Positions 36,201 through 48,927 of a stretch of 64,000 nt of DNA are shown in pieces (position 1 is the first letter of the stretch; each line of letters begins with the position of its first letter). The notes under the pieces are model-generated. The model was not told the DNA's origin and ran no database searches. It was given only the letters and a program-made list of their open reading frames with translations. Source of the stretch: Costus lasius (taxonomy: Eukaryota > Streptophyta > Magnoliopsida > Zingiberales > Costaceae); the NCBI GenBank assembly GCA_027563935.2, contig JANVAS020000203.1, positions 1,116,001-1,180,000 on the forward strand, given 5' to 3'. The position numbers were made by a program, and so were the translations under genes.

Positions 36201-37092
36201 AGGAGAAGCAGCCTATGTATTAGGTGTGAAGATCTACAGGGATAGATCTAAGAGGCTTCTCGGGCTGTGCCAGAGTACTTACATCGATAAAGTCCTGGAG
36301 AGATTCCATTTAGAGAATTCTAAAAGAGGATATCTTCCAGTCAGACATGGTCTGAATCTTTCATAGAGTCAGTGTCCACAAACACAGACTGAGAAAGATG
36401 AAATGGACAATACGCCTTATGCTTCGGCTATTGGGTCCATTATGTATGCGATGTTATGTACTCGCCCAGACGTCGCTTACGGGTTAAGCGTGACCAGTCG
36501 ATTCCAAAGTAATCCAGGTCAGGCACACTGGATTGCAGTCAAGAACATTTTAAAATATCTGCGGAGGACCAAAGATATGTTCTTGATATATGGAGGTAAG
36601 GAAGAACTCAGTATTGAAGGATATACTGACGCTTCGTTCCAATCTGACCAGGATGATTTCCGATCGCAATCAGGCTATGTTTTTAGCTTGAATGGTGGAG
36701 CAGTGGTGTGGAAAAGTTTCAAACAGTCTATCGTTGCTGATTCCACAACAGAAGCCGAGTATGTTGCAGCCTCGGAAGCATCCAAGGAGGCAGTGTGGAT
36801 TCGCAAGTTCGTTCAGGAACTTGGTGTTGTTCCTTCGAGTGCAGATCCTTTGGTTATCTTCTGTGATAACACTGGAGCAATCGCACAAGCAAAGGAACCA
36901 CGGTCGCACCAGAAGTCCAAGCACATACAGAGAAGGTTTCATTTGATCCGGGAGATCATTGATCGTGGTGAGATCAAAATCTGCAAGGTTCATACAGATG
37001 ACAATCTGGCTGACCCGCTTACCAAGCCTCTGGCGCAGCAGAAGCATGAGAAGCACTGTAATAATATGGGTTTGAGATTTCTCAACCATTAG
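33208..37092 (+). pseudogene. Element H gag-pol polyprotein, four nonsense codons
   Basis: The frame is 1295 codons from ATG 33208 to TAG 37092, the same length as in F and with no frameshift. Visible are the zinc knuckle after codon 230, protease Asp near 287, integrase D482, D545, E581, RT YVDD with the first Asp at codon 970, and RNase H GYTDAS with Asp near 1141. In-frame stops are TAA 33895-33897 (sisters CAA), TAG 34906-34908 (CAG), TGA 35473-35475 (CGA) and TAG 36364-36366 (AAG). Three of the four are C-to-T changes. Catalytic residues are all kept, so decay after insertion is likely. Confidence 0.95.
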
Positions 37093-37112
37093 ATTAAGTG
37101 CAAGTGGGAGAT

Positions 37113-38798
37113 TGTTGGGGTATGCCTTTAAGGCTAATGTTTGAGGCCTTGGGATTGTATCAGTATCATGTATAAACTTTTATGTTTATAAAGGCAATGG
37201 TTGTTATTCAGGTTGTTACATTGTCTGCTGCAACAAGTGTACTTCTGAATGATGTCTCAATGCTGTTCAGCTAGGCTGACATGTTATAAAGTCCTTAGTC
37301 GAGATATCTTGGTGAACATGAGACAGCCTTGATATGATTGAGACTAATATGTGTTCTAATCTTATAGGATGCTTCGAGCATGGAATAAGATGTAGACTCA
37401 TGGGTACATTGGATGTACTGGACAGACCCTACTAGGATATTCAATTGCTTGTCACAATGTGAATAATCCTTGTTTGCAACAAGTGGCACATGTCCTCTAA
37501 CTTGAGATCACTTGTGTTTCTAAATGATGATTGTCATTGTTTTGAGGTAGTTCAATATCATTTGAAACATAATGGTTATAGACTATCTTGGATAATGATC
37601 ATGACTCAGGTTAGGACACTAGTGATAGATATAGGATTGCCGTCTCCTTGTTTAAGGAGTGAGATGTTCTAAAGGGGCCCCCCTAAATGAGATGATTGAG
37701 AAAGTGTATGGCCATACCCAGGTGACTATGTTCATCTGATCTAATCATGCTCATCATATTGGAGCTACAGGCTTGACATGCTTGTCCAATAAGAACATCC
37801 AGTGGCAAAGGAAACATGTATGCCTAGTGAAGTGGATTCACACTTGTGCTGTGGTTTGGGTGTAGTCTTGGAAGACTCTTTCCTTTATATCGGGAGACAG
37901 TGATGTGTTGCTAGATACCCCTCACTGATCGTGATAACGTAAGTTATCGTTACCGACATTTAATGGAAACCCTTAGGGTTGCACAATTCGATGATATGGC
38001 TTACTTAAGTCAGATCGTGTGGACTGAATTGTTTGGGTTCAGTTTAAAGGAGTTTAAACTCTGATTGTAATTGAGATCTGGTCTGATCATGTTTGATTGA
38101 TTAGGGCTTGAGATCGGTAAGCTTCGATCGAGAGAATTGATGCTGGATCAGTGAGATCAAGAGCATTAGGAGATGAACGGTTAGATCTGGAGCCTTAGGG
38201 TTTAAGATGATCTAGACCAAATGGCTTGGGCTGGTTTGATTTGGTCTTTGGACCAAATGCAATTGCATTGAACCGGTTCAAGAGAGTGAACGCATGGTTC
38301 AATGCTTGAGGCGTTTTTGATCGGTTTTGACATCATGGGCGCATGGCTTCATGTCTTTCCTATTTTTGGAAAGTCATTAGCGCATGTTCCCTTCAACACC
38401 AAAACGCTTCAACGCTCGCCTCTCTCATTGCGCTCTCGTGTGTGGCTTGTCTTGACGAGAGAGTTGAGAAGATTTCGGCCAAGGTGAACATCACTCTCGC
38501 ATCTCCATCTTCCTCCACACAAAGGACCCCTTGAAGCTTTGCTAGCACAAAGACGACAAGGAGAAGCCATCTTCATTCGTTGTGTGCGTCATCTTCGGAG
38601 AAGGAGCAATTGCGTCTTTGCTTCCAAGACACCATCCAATCCAATGGCGTTGGTATGATCCCTTATGATCTATTCCATTGTTACAAGTTGATCATATGAA
38701 CTACATGCGATCTTATCTTTGAAACCCTAGTTTCCGCTGCCAAAAGAATTGTCTTGCGCCACTTTAGGGTTTCGCTCCCCCTTGAAGGGGACTCTTCA
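37113..38798 (+). repeat. Element H 3' LTR
   Basis: 1686 bp. It starts after AAGTGCAAGTGGGAGAT and ends CTCTTCA, followed by ACCTT. Confidence 0.95.
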
Positions 38799-38803
38799 AC
38801 CTT

Positions 38804-39546
38804 CCAGAGAGATATGGTCTGACTCTCATGAGGATGTTGTGTCCTATGACACAGCTGGAGAGTAATAACATGGGTCTAAAATCCTGATACATGGTGTATA
38901 GGATGGATCATGTTTTAAGTAATATACATTAGACCATTTGTGGCAAATGCTTGGAGCATAGCCAGTAAGTTTCAATCAGATCCTAGTGTTTGACACTGGA
39001 TAGTTGTGAAAGCAATCCTTATATATACTTGGGAAGTATAAAGGGTTGAAGTCTAGTCTATGATAGACAGGAAGAATTTTGTGTACAAGGGTACACTGAT
39101 ACTTCGTTCCAGTCTTATGACCACAGCCAGGATTTGCAGTTTGCCTTGTTGTGGTGTTGTGTGCTGAAAGAGCATTATGCAAACCATAGTGGCAAAATTC
39201 TACAAATAAGGCTGAGTACATTGCAGCTTCTTGTGGCAGCCAAGGAAGCAGCTTCATTCATTTGAACTTGATTTAGTTCCTGGTGCTTGATGGTCCAGTA
39301 TAGTTCTTACTGGGGCCATAGCATAAGTGAAGGAACTTAGTGCTCAAGTATGTACTGCAGCATATCATCTGATCTTAGAGATCATGGATAAGGATGATGA
39401 TCAAATTTGTTAAAATAAACACAGATAGCAATCTGGAAAAACCCACTGACATAGCCTCTGGCGCAGCGAAAGCTAAATGGGTCATACTAGAGACATTGGA
39501 ACTGACTAAACATCAGTTGTCCTTGGTCTTAGTGCAAGTGGGAGAT
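38804..39546 (+). pseudogene. Element G RT-RNase H remnant, 3' part
   Basis: This resumes G after H. Weak matches remain to the end of RT (near 38940, cf. MLCTRPD...SRFQSNP), to RNase H (TACACTGATACTTCGTTCCA near 39090, the YTDTSFQ site) and to the polyprotein tail (near 39450, cf. ADPLTKPLAQ). A purine tract, GTGCAAGTGGGAGAT, ends at 39546. Confidence 0.78.
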
Positions 39547-39814
39547 TGTTGGTGTATATGCCCTGCAGACCAATGTATGGACATGGTCAGGAATTGTTTG
39601 AATGTACTTTGATAGAATTATTATTCTATATAGAGGCATGGTCGTTATTATGCAGACTTCTCTACCTGCGTTGATGTATTGAGTTGCATATATAATGTCC
39701 CAGGAGTTTGGATTGGATCCATTCTCATAAGCTATCCCCAGACAAGGTACAATAGCAGATATGGGACAACTTTGGTACATGTGAGACTGGTGTATGGGCT
39801 GGTTAGGTGCGGGG
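39547..39814 (+). repeat. Element G 3' LTR, first part
   Basis: It starts TGTTGGTGTATATGCCC after the polypurine tract and is cut by element I at CGGGG (39810-39814). It resumes at 48928; rejoined length is about 2.24 kb. Confidence 0.9.
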
Positions 39815-41504
39815 TGAAAGTTCCCTAAAGGGGGCGAAACCCTAAAGCATGCCCATATAAAACTTGCATGGGCGGAATCTAGGGTTTCCTAGGATCGCAT
39901 GTATGAACATAGATCAACTTAAGCGATTTGTATAGATCAAGAAGGGGATCATACCAATGCCATTTGCTGGATGGCGTCTTGGAAGAAGAGGGCGAGCGGC
40001 TCTCCTCCAAAGGTGGCGCACACAAGGTGAAGATGACTACTCCCTTGGCGTTCCTTGTGCTAGCAAAGCTCCAAGGTCTCCTAATCGCGTGAAGGAGATT
40101 GAGATGATCTCTAGGCTTTTTCAAGTCCTCTCCTTGGCGTCCAGACTCAACACACGAGAGAGAGGCGTCGAGAGGAAGAGGCGAAAAGAGATGCACCCAC
40201 GAACGAATGTGGAGGCGTTCACGCTATTTTGGAAAACATAACTTCCAATAAGAACATCATATTGGATTGGTTCACATGACATAAGCGCATGGCCTAAACG
40301 CCAAATTGCCTAAACGCCTCTTGTCTCGGAAGCTCTCTCTCGTGTGGTGTATCATCGAGACGAAGAGGAGAGCTTTCAGCAAAGAGAGGATCATCTCATC
40401 TCCTCCATACAAAAGGATAACTTGGCATTTTTGCTAGCACAAGAATTGCGCAAGAAGGAAGCCATCATCACCTTTGTGTGCGTCTTCTTTGGAGGAGAGC
40501 CAATTCGCCCTCTTGCATCCAAATCGCAATCCACTCATGGCCATGGTGAGATCTTCTCTTGATCTATGAAATGAATCAAAGTTGATTATATAGACATACT
40601 ACATGCGATCCTATGGAAACCCTAATTCCGCCCATGCAAGTTTTAATTTGCGCATGCTTAGGTTTTCACCCCCTTACTTTAGGGACCTTCACAGTGAGGG
40701 GTATCTAGCAACACATCACTGTCTCCCGATATAAAGGAAAGAGTCTTCCAAGACTACACCCAAGCCACAGCACAAGTGTGAACCTAAGTCACTTGACATA
40801 TGTGTTTCCTTTGCCACTGGATGTTCTTACTGGACAAGCGTGTCAAGCCTGTAATTCCAATATGATGAGAATGATTAGATCAGATGAACATAGTCATCTG
40901 GGTATGGCCATACACTTTCTCAACCATCTCATCCAGGGGGCCCCTATAGAACATCACACTCCAAACAAGGAGACGGCAATCCTATATCTATCACTAGTGC
41001 CCTAACATGACTCATGCTCACTATCCAAGATAGTCTATAACCATTATGTTTCAAATGATATTGAACTACCTCAAAACAATGCCAATCATCATTTAGAAAC
41101 ACAAGTGATCTCAAGTCAGAGGAAATATGCCACTTGTTTGCATATAAGGATTATTCACATTGTGACAAGCAATTGAATATCCTAAGTAGGGTCTGTCCAG
41201 TACATCCAATGTACCCATGAGTCTACATCTTATTCCATGCTCGAAGCATCCTATAAGATTAGAACACATATTAGTCTCAATCATATCAAGGCTGTCTCAT
41301 GTTCACCAAGATATCTCGACTAAGGACAAAACTGCATGTCAGCCAAGCTGAACAGCATTGAGACATTATTCAGAAGTATACATATTGCAGCAGATGATGT
41401 AACAACCTGAATAACAACCATTGCCTTTATAAACATAGAGTTTATACATGATACTAAAATAATCCCAAGGCCTCAAACATTAGCCTTAAGGGCATACCCC
41501 AACA
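39815..41504 (-). repeat. Element I 3' LTR (left), chimeric
   Basis: 39815-40248 and 40692-41504 match the right LTR of I (47235-47667 and 48110-48922) closely. The stretch between does not match; it resembles the U5 end of a related LTR in the opposite direction. The result is a large inverted repeat inside one LTR. Confidence 0.88.
40249..40691 (+). repeat. Inverted U5 fragment of another Angela-like LTR
   Basis: Plus-oriented LTR end, closing with TTTAGGGACCTTCA at 40691. It contains the family U5 landmarks TTTGCTAGCACAAG, TTTGGAGGAGAGCC and ACATGCGATCCTA. The left edge has mixed short pieces (AATAAGAACATC, then ATCATATTGGA) found elsewhere in the LTR, a sign of repair by copying. Confidence 0.8.
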
Positions 41505-41524
41505 ATCTCCCACTTGCACTTAAT

Positions 41525-44500
41525 CTAATGGTTGAGAAATCTCAAACCCATATTATTACAGTGCTTCTCATGCTTCTGCTGCGCCAGAGGCTTTGTAAGC
41601 GGGTCAGCTAGATTGTCATCTGTATGAACCTTGCAGACTTTGATCTCGCCACGATCAATGATCTCTCGGATCAAGTGAAACCTTCTCTGTATGTGCTTGG
41701 ACTTCTGGTGCGACCGTGGTTCCTTTGCTTGTGCTATTGCTCCAGTGTTATCACAGAAGATAACCAAAGGATCTGCACTCGAAGGAACAACACCAAGTTC
41801 CTGAACGAACTTACGAATCCACACTGCCTCCTTGGATGCTTCTGAGGCTGCAACATACTCGGCTTCTGTTGTGGAATCAGCAACAATTGACTGTTTGATA
41901 CTTTTCCACACCACTGCTCCTCCATTCAAGCTAAAAACATAGCCTGATTGCGATCGGAAATCATCCTGGTCAGACTGGAACGAAGCGTCAGTATATCCTT
42001 CAATACTGAGTTCTTCCTGACCTCCATATATCAAGAACATATCTTTGGTCCTCCGAAGATATTTCAAAATGTTCTTGACCGCAATCTAGTGTGCCTTCCC
42101 TGGATTACTTTGGAATCGACTGGTCACGCTTAACCCGTAAGCGACGTCTGGGCGAGTACACAACATCGCATACATAATGGACCCAATAGCCGAAGCATAA
42201 GGCGTATTGTCCATTTCATCTTTCTCAGTCTGTGTTTGTGGACACTGACTCTTTGAAAGATTCAGACCATGTCTGACTGGAAGATATCCTCTTTTAGAAT
42301 TTTCTAAATGGAATCTCTCCAGGACTTTATCGATGTAAGTACTCTGGCACAGCCCGAGAAGTCTCTTTGATCTATCTCTGTAGATCTTCACACCTAATAC
42401 ATAGGCTGCTTCTCCTAAATCTTTCATCTGGAAACATTTTCTTAACCATGCCTTAACCGCATGTAGTTCAGGAATATCGTTTCCAATGATTAAGATATCA
42501 TCGACGTAGAGGACTAGGAAAGTAATCACGCTCCCACTAAACCTCTTATATACACACGGGTCATCTTCATTCTTGATGAAACCAAATTCACAGATTGATT
42601 CATCAAAACGAATATTCCAGCTTCTTGATGCTTGTTTAAGTCCATAAATGGACTTATTTAATTTGCATATTTTATGACGATCTGATGGATTAGTGAAACC
42701 TTCAGGTTGTGTCATATACACATCCTCCTCTAGTTTTCCATTAAGGAAAGCGGTCTTCACGTCCATTTGCCAGATCTCATAATCATAATATGCCGCTATC
42801 GCGAGAATAATCCGAATAGACTTGAACATGGCTACAGGAGAGAAAGTTTCATCATAATCTATCCCGTAGATTTGTTTGAAACCTTTCGCAACTAGCCTGC
42901 CTTTATAGGTAACCACGTTACCATCCATTTCAATCTTCTTCTTGAAGATCCACTTACAGCCTATAGGGATTACTCCCGGAGGCGGATCAACCAAATCCCA
43001 GACTTGGTTATCTGACATGGAGTCCATCTCGGCTCGCATAGCTTCAAGCCATCTCGCTGATTCCGGTCCACTGACCGCATCCGCATAAGTGAGGGGTTCA
43101 TCATCAATGATGTAGACTCCGTCATAGCGTTCAGGCTGTCGACGGATCCTTCCTGATCTTCGCGGTTCCCGTGATATCTGAGCCTCAGGTTGTTCACTAA
43201 CCTGATCTACTGGCTCAGGCTCATCCAACTGTGCTTGACTACTTTGTCCTTCTTCTGGATTCTCGTCCAGCTTTATTTCTCTCCCACTGGCTTCTTGCAG
43301 AAGAAATTCTTTCTCAAGAAAAATAGCCGTTCGAGCAACAAATACTTTGTTCTCTTTGGGATCGTAGAAATAATAACCCTTTGTTTCTTTAGGGTAACCG
43401 ACAAAGATACATTTCTCAGATCTGCTCTCCAGTTTCCCAGAGGCGAGCTTTTTGACATAAGCCTCGCAACCCCAGATCTTAATAAATGTCAAGCTCGGCT
43501 GTTTCCCATACCATAACTCATATGGCGTCTTTGAAACGGCCTTGGATGGCACTCGGTTTAGTACCTTTGCAGCTGTTTCCAGTGCAAATCCTTAAAAGGA
43601 GTAAGGTAGAGTAGCCTGACTCATCATAGAACGAACCATATCCAGTAAGGTTCTATTTCTCCTCTCGGACACACCATTCCATTGCGGTGTTCCTAGCGGA
43701 GTGAGCTGTGAGATAATCCCACACTCCTTTAGATAGTCAGTAAACTCATGACTCAAGTATTCTCCACCTCGATCTGAACGAAGTGCCTTGATATTTTGGC
43801 CTAGCTGATTTTGTACTTCATTTTTGAACTCTTTGAACTTGTCAAAAGATTCACTCTTATGTCTCATTAGATAGACATAACCATACCTACTGAAATCATC
43901 AGTAAAGGTAATGAAGTATGAATAGCCACCTCTGGCATGTTTACTAAATGGCCCACACACATCAGTGTGAATGAGATCAAGTAAACCTGAAGCCCTTTGA
44001 CCTTTGTTGGAAAAAGGAGACTTCGTCATTTTACCCATTAAACAAGCTTTACATGTATCAAGCTCCTCATAGGAGAATGATCCCAGCAGTCCATGGTCAT
44101 GCAACCGCTTAATGCGCTTCTTGTTAATATGGCCTAAACGACTATGCCATAACAAGGTGCTGTCATCAGCATACTTGGCTTTCTTAATATCAATCTGCTG
44201 TATTGAACATTCCATGTCCAACATGAATAACCCATTGTTAATTGACCCAGTAGCATAAACAATATTATCAAAAGAAATATAACACTTTGAAATCTTGCAT
44301 TCAAAGGAAAACCCTTTCCTGACAAGAGCAGGAATAGAGATAATATTCTTAGTTATGCTCGGTACAAAATAACAATTGTCCAGTTCTAATACAAGACCAG
44401 ATGGTAAAGAGATGTGATATTCTCCTACAGCAACAGCAGCAACCCATGCCCCGTTTCCTACTCGTAGGTCCACCTCATGCTGTCCCACCTGCCTTCTTCT

Positions 44501-45421
44501 CTTGAGTTCCTGTACATTTGAACAAATGTGAACTCCACATGCAGTGTCTAACACCCATGAAATAGAAGAAGAAGATACCATGACTTCAGTCACAAAAATA
44601 CCTGAGCCAGAAGCGAAAGGGTTGCTTCCCTTCTTATCTCCTTGGAGCGCTTTACAGTCCTTTTTCCAGTGACCCAGCTGGCCACAATGGAAACATCTGT
44701 ATTCCTTTGACCGCTTTACCTTTTGTTTCAGAGCCTTGTTGTAGCTCTTGATAGGGGCTTTGCCCTTCTTCCCCTTCTTCTTGTTCCTAGAAGGAACCAT
44801 TAGGACATAGGATGAAGGCGTTCCCTTCTCACGAGACTGAGTCTGCTCTGTAGTCAAGAGCATGTTCAGTAACTCTGCCGGCGTACAGTCGATCTTGTTC
44901 ATATTAAAATTAATAATGAATGGATCGAAAGAGGCCGGGAGAGACTGCAGGATGATGTCTACAACAAGCTCCTGATTGATGGTGTGTCCCAGTTTCTCTA
45001 GAGCCTCCTTGTACCCAATCATCTTGAGTACCTGAGCTCCCACTGGACTCCCTTCAGTCAGTTTGCTCTGAAAGAAAAGTTTAGTCAAGTTATAGCGTTC
45101 AGTTCTTGCCTGCGCAGCATACAGCATCTTGAGATTTGCTATAATTTCAATAGCAGATAAATCTTCATGCTGACGCTGCAGCTGTGGCGTCATAGACGCT
45201 AGCATAAGGCAAGCGACATCAATGCTATCATTGACATGCTTTTCATAAGCTTCCCGAACCGCCCTTGCGGTGTTCGCAGCGGGTTGAGGCGGTATAGCCG
45301 TCTCGAGGACATACAGTTTCCTCTCAGCCTTAAGAACAATCTTAAGGTGTCCGTACCAGTCTGAGAAGTTTGGCCCAGCAAACTTCTCCCTTTCCAGTAG
45401 GGATCGCACATTGAACGCTGT
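41525..45421 (-). pseudogene. Element I gag-pol polyprotein, two nonsense codons, no ATG
   Basis: One frame of about 1299 codons on the minus strand with zinc knuckle, DTACG protease, D,D-35-E integrase, YVDD RT and RNase H intact in outline. TGG has become TAA at 43592-43594 (after YSF in integrase) and TAG at 42086-42088 (before IAVKN, between RT and RNase H). The start position reads ACA (45419-45421) instead of ATG, with an in-frame TAG shortly upstream, as in B and K. Confidence 0.92.
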
Positions 45422-47220
45422 GGTGTTCGTTGCTGCAGTAATCTACAACAATGCAAGAACAGCAAGGTCAGTATCAATGTTAGAATCAATTCAGGACTTA
45501 AGAATGATTCTTTTCTCACTATTTTATCTGACTGAAAAATCCAATAAAACAGTCCGAAAGAGTAAAACTCTTTTAGTGAGATGGGATCCAGATTTCATAC
45601 TTGGTCTCCGCGTCCCGCTCAGGCGAGATAAGATGCACAGAGAGTACAAGCACTAATATCTGGTAGGCAATCCCTGCCAATCGCCAACCCGTACGACTCC
45701 CCTTCATCTGGGCAATCCAGCAGACTGTGCCAACTGAGTTGGTACAACACAGTCTCTGATCCCACAGATGGCTGCCTCCATATAGCTACCATATGCTCAA
45801 TATGTAGCCTACATGGTCAAGCTGACCCGACCTACTCCCTGGACCACCACGTGCTATGCTGAGCAACGAGAAGCGATAAATCCCTTCTCTGTAACACGCA
45901 GGTGTAATCACACACCGTGTGAAGATAGATGGGCGTGCCCACTGAGTGGGTACAACACGGCCCCAACGATAGTCAGAACAGTGAGGTTTCGCGTCAGAAG
46001 GCTATCGTGCTTGATATTTAACGTTGGATTTTAACGGTCCTTTTATCTTCTTACTATCATTCAAATCCTATGGTGATAGCAGAAGAATAAATCATGCAGT
46101 TACTAAATTACTTAAACAGTAAATTAAAAGCATGATGATCTTATGTGGTAAAAGCCCATTAAGCCTAAGTAAGACTTTAGTTTGACCTAAGTCTTCATTT
46201 GAGCTCTTCATGGGTCTCTAGCATTTCATCTGGCCCAACCCGGGCCCAAGCCCTCTGCAGCCCAAATGCGCCCATCAGGTAGCATGCGCCTGTCCTAGAG
46301 TTGAACTCTAGACCTCCCACTGGTGAAGCCACTTGCTGCATGCGCCTCTGCCATGTGTGCTCTGAGCTCATGTCTGATTAAATTATAATTTAATCTATCT
46401 AGACATGATTGACTCGCAGGTCAATTACACTTTATAAATTAATTAAAATGTGATGCGCAGATCACAATAATAATTTACAATAATACATCCAGGCACGCAG
46501 GCCCCAGCACAGCACACATTAAATTTAGGCAGCCCACATAAGATTAAATAGACAATCATTCATGTTATACAAACATCATGTGATCCAATCAAGAAAATAA
46601 AATTTTTGAAAAACCCATTGGCTTCATTTTATTTCCTTATGTGCCCTACTACCTTACAACGGTCCATTAATAGGGATCCACTCATCAGACCTAGTCAGAC
46701 CCACTGCCCTTGCATGCACCAAGTCATAACCGACTTGAGTCGACCTCATGGTCAACAATGCATGCGTAGGGCTGAACGTCCCTCATGAGTTCTGGCAAAC
46801 GGGTGTGACCCCGGGCCTTAATCATGAGCGTTCATCGGTTGTCTCAATCAGACATCGCTACACGCCTTTCAGCAGTCGACCTATAGCCACCTCATGCTTG
46901 CGCATAGGTGCCATCTGGTCGACCCATCTAGGCTGTCAGATAGTCTGATCAGACTGTTGGGTCTAGACTGGACGATGACTTCAACCCTAATAACCCGTCT
47001 AAGCTTTTGAAGTAGGCGCTTAGATCTAATGAGGGGCGCGCAAGTAATGTTTTGAGACAAAAAAAAAACTACAACAAGCGCCAACATAGAGACATGCGCC
47101 AACATACATATAATTTCGAAAATAAGCATGTAGTTTCGCATGAAGATAACCATTAGATCTACTCTTAAGCGCAAACAAGGATCACTATAAGCATTCATAT
47201 GAATCATACAATGAACTATG
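45422..47220 (-). other. Element I untranslated leader
   Basis: About 1.8 kb. Both leader hairpins are present on the minus strand (near 45730 and 45940). No conserved open frame. Confidence 0.78.
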
Positions 47221-47232
47221 GCTCTGATACCA
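47221..47232 (-). other. Element I primer binding site (initiator Met-tRNA)
   Basis: GCTCTGATACCA, the reverse complement of TGGTATCAGAGC, two bases from the LTR edge at 47235. Confidence 0.94.
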
Positions 47233-47234
47233 AT

Positions 47235-48922
47235 TGAAAGTTCCCTAAAGGGGGCGAAACCCTAAAGCATGCGCATATAAAACTTGCATGGGCGGAATCT
47301 AGGGTTTCCTAGGATCGCATGTATGAACATAGATCAACTTAAGCGATTTGTATAGATCAAGAAGGGGATCATACCAATGCCATTTGCTGGATGGCGTCTT
47401 GGAAGAAGAGGGCGAGCGGCTCTCCTCCAAAGGTGGCGCACACAAGGTGAAGATGACTACTCCCTTGGCGTTCCTTGTGCTAGCAAAGCTCCAAGGTCTC
47501 CTAATCGCGTGAAGGAGATTGAGATGATCTCTAGGCTTTTTCAAGTCCTCTCCTTGGCGCCCGACTCAACACACGAGAGAGAGGCGTCGAGAGGAAGAGG
47601 CGAAAAGAGATGCACCCACGAACGAATGTGGAGGCGTTCACGCTATTTTGGAAAACATAACTTCCAAAAATAGCAAGCCACTAACATCATGCGTTCATGC
47701 GTTCACTCCAAGTGAACGATCACATTTTTCTTCTCCCTTGAACCAAGCGCTCATTTGATGAACCTGGTTCAATTGAATTTGGTTCAAGGACCAAATCAAA
47801 CCAAGCCTTAGTCTAGATCAAATTAAACCATAAGGCTCAAGATCTAACCATTCATCTCTTGATGCTCTTGATGCTCTTGATCTCACCGATCTAGCATCAA
47901 ATCTCTCGATCGAAGCTTACCGATCTCAAGCCCTAATCAATCAAACATGATCAGACCAGATCTCACTTACAATCAGAGTTTAAACTCCTTTAAACTGAAC
48001 CAAAACAGTTCAGTCCACACGATCTGACATAAGTAAGCCATATCATCAAATTGTGCGACCCTAAGGGTTTCCTTTAAATGTCGGTAACGATAACTTACGT
48101 TATCACGATCAGTGAGGGGTATCTAGCAACACATCACTGTCTCCCGATATAAAGGAAAGAGTCTTCCAAGACTACACCCAAACCACAGCACAAGTGTGAA
48201 CCTAAGTCACTTGACATATGTGTTTCCTTTGCCACTGGATGTTCTTACTGGACAAGCGTGTCAAGCCTATAATTCCAATATGATGAGAATGATTAGATCA
48301 GATGAACATAGTCATCTGGGTATGGCCATACACTTTCTCAACCATCTCATCCAGGGGTCCCGTATAGAACATCACACTCCAAACAAGGAGACGGCAATCC
48401 TATATCTATCACTAGTGCCCTAACATGACTCATGCTCACTATCCAAGATAGTCTATAACCATTATGTTTCAAATGATATTGAACTACCTCAAAACAATGC
48501 CAATCATCATTTAGAAACACAAGTGATCTCAAGTCAGAGGAAATATGCCACTTGTTTGCATATAAGGATTATTCACATTATGACAAGCAATTGAATATCC
48601 TAAGTAGGGTCTGTCCAGTACATCCAATGTACCCATGAGTCTACATCTTATTCCATGCTCGAAGCATCCTATAAGATTAGAACACATATTAGTCTCAATC
48701 ATATCAAGGCTGTCTCATGTTCACCAAGATATCTCGACTAAGGACAAAACTGCATGTCAGCCAAGCTGAACAGCATTGAGACATTATTCAGAAGTATACA
48801 TATTGCAGCAGATGATGTAACAACCTGAATAACAACCATTGCCTTTATAAACATAGAGTTTATACATGATACTAAAATAATCCCAAGGCCTCAAACATTA
48901 GCCTTAAGGGCATACCCCAACA
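47235..48922 (-). repeat. Element I 5' LTR (right)
   Basis: 1688 bp, TGAAAGTTCCC...CCCCAACA on the plus strand. It is the unrearranged partner of the left LTR. Confidence 0.95.
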
Positions 48923-48927
48923 CGGGG

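Larger units (their letters stand above)
29761..38798 (+). mobile_element. Element H: complete Angela-like retrotransposon with stop codons
   Basis: 9038 bp with ACCTT at 29756-29760 and 38799-38803. Both LTRs are 1686 bp and differ at about 13 sites by eye (0.8%). It is inserted in the RT remnant of G, same orientation. The coding frame has full length but four nonsense codons. Confidence 0.96.
39815..48922 (-). mobile_element. Element I: complete Angela-like retrotransposon, minus strand
   Basis: 9108 bp with CGGGG at 39810-39814 and 48923-48927. Its left (3') LTR is rearranged: about 442 bp of its middle is replaced by an inverted U5-type segment (40249-40691). Internal parts are in family order. 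Two Trp codons have become stops. Confidence 0.95.
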
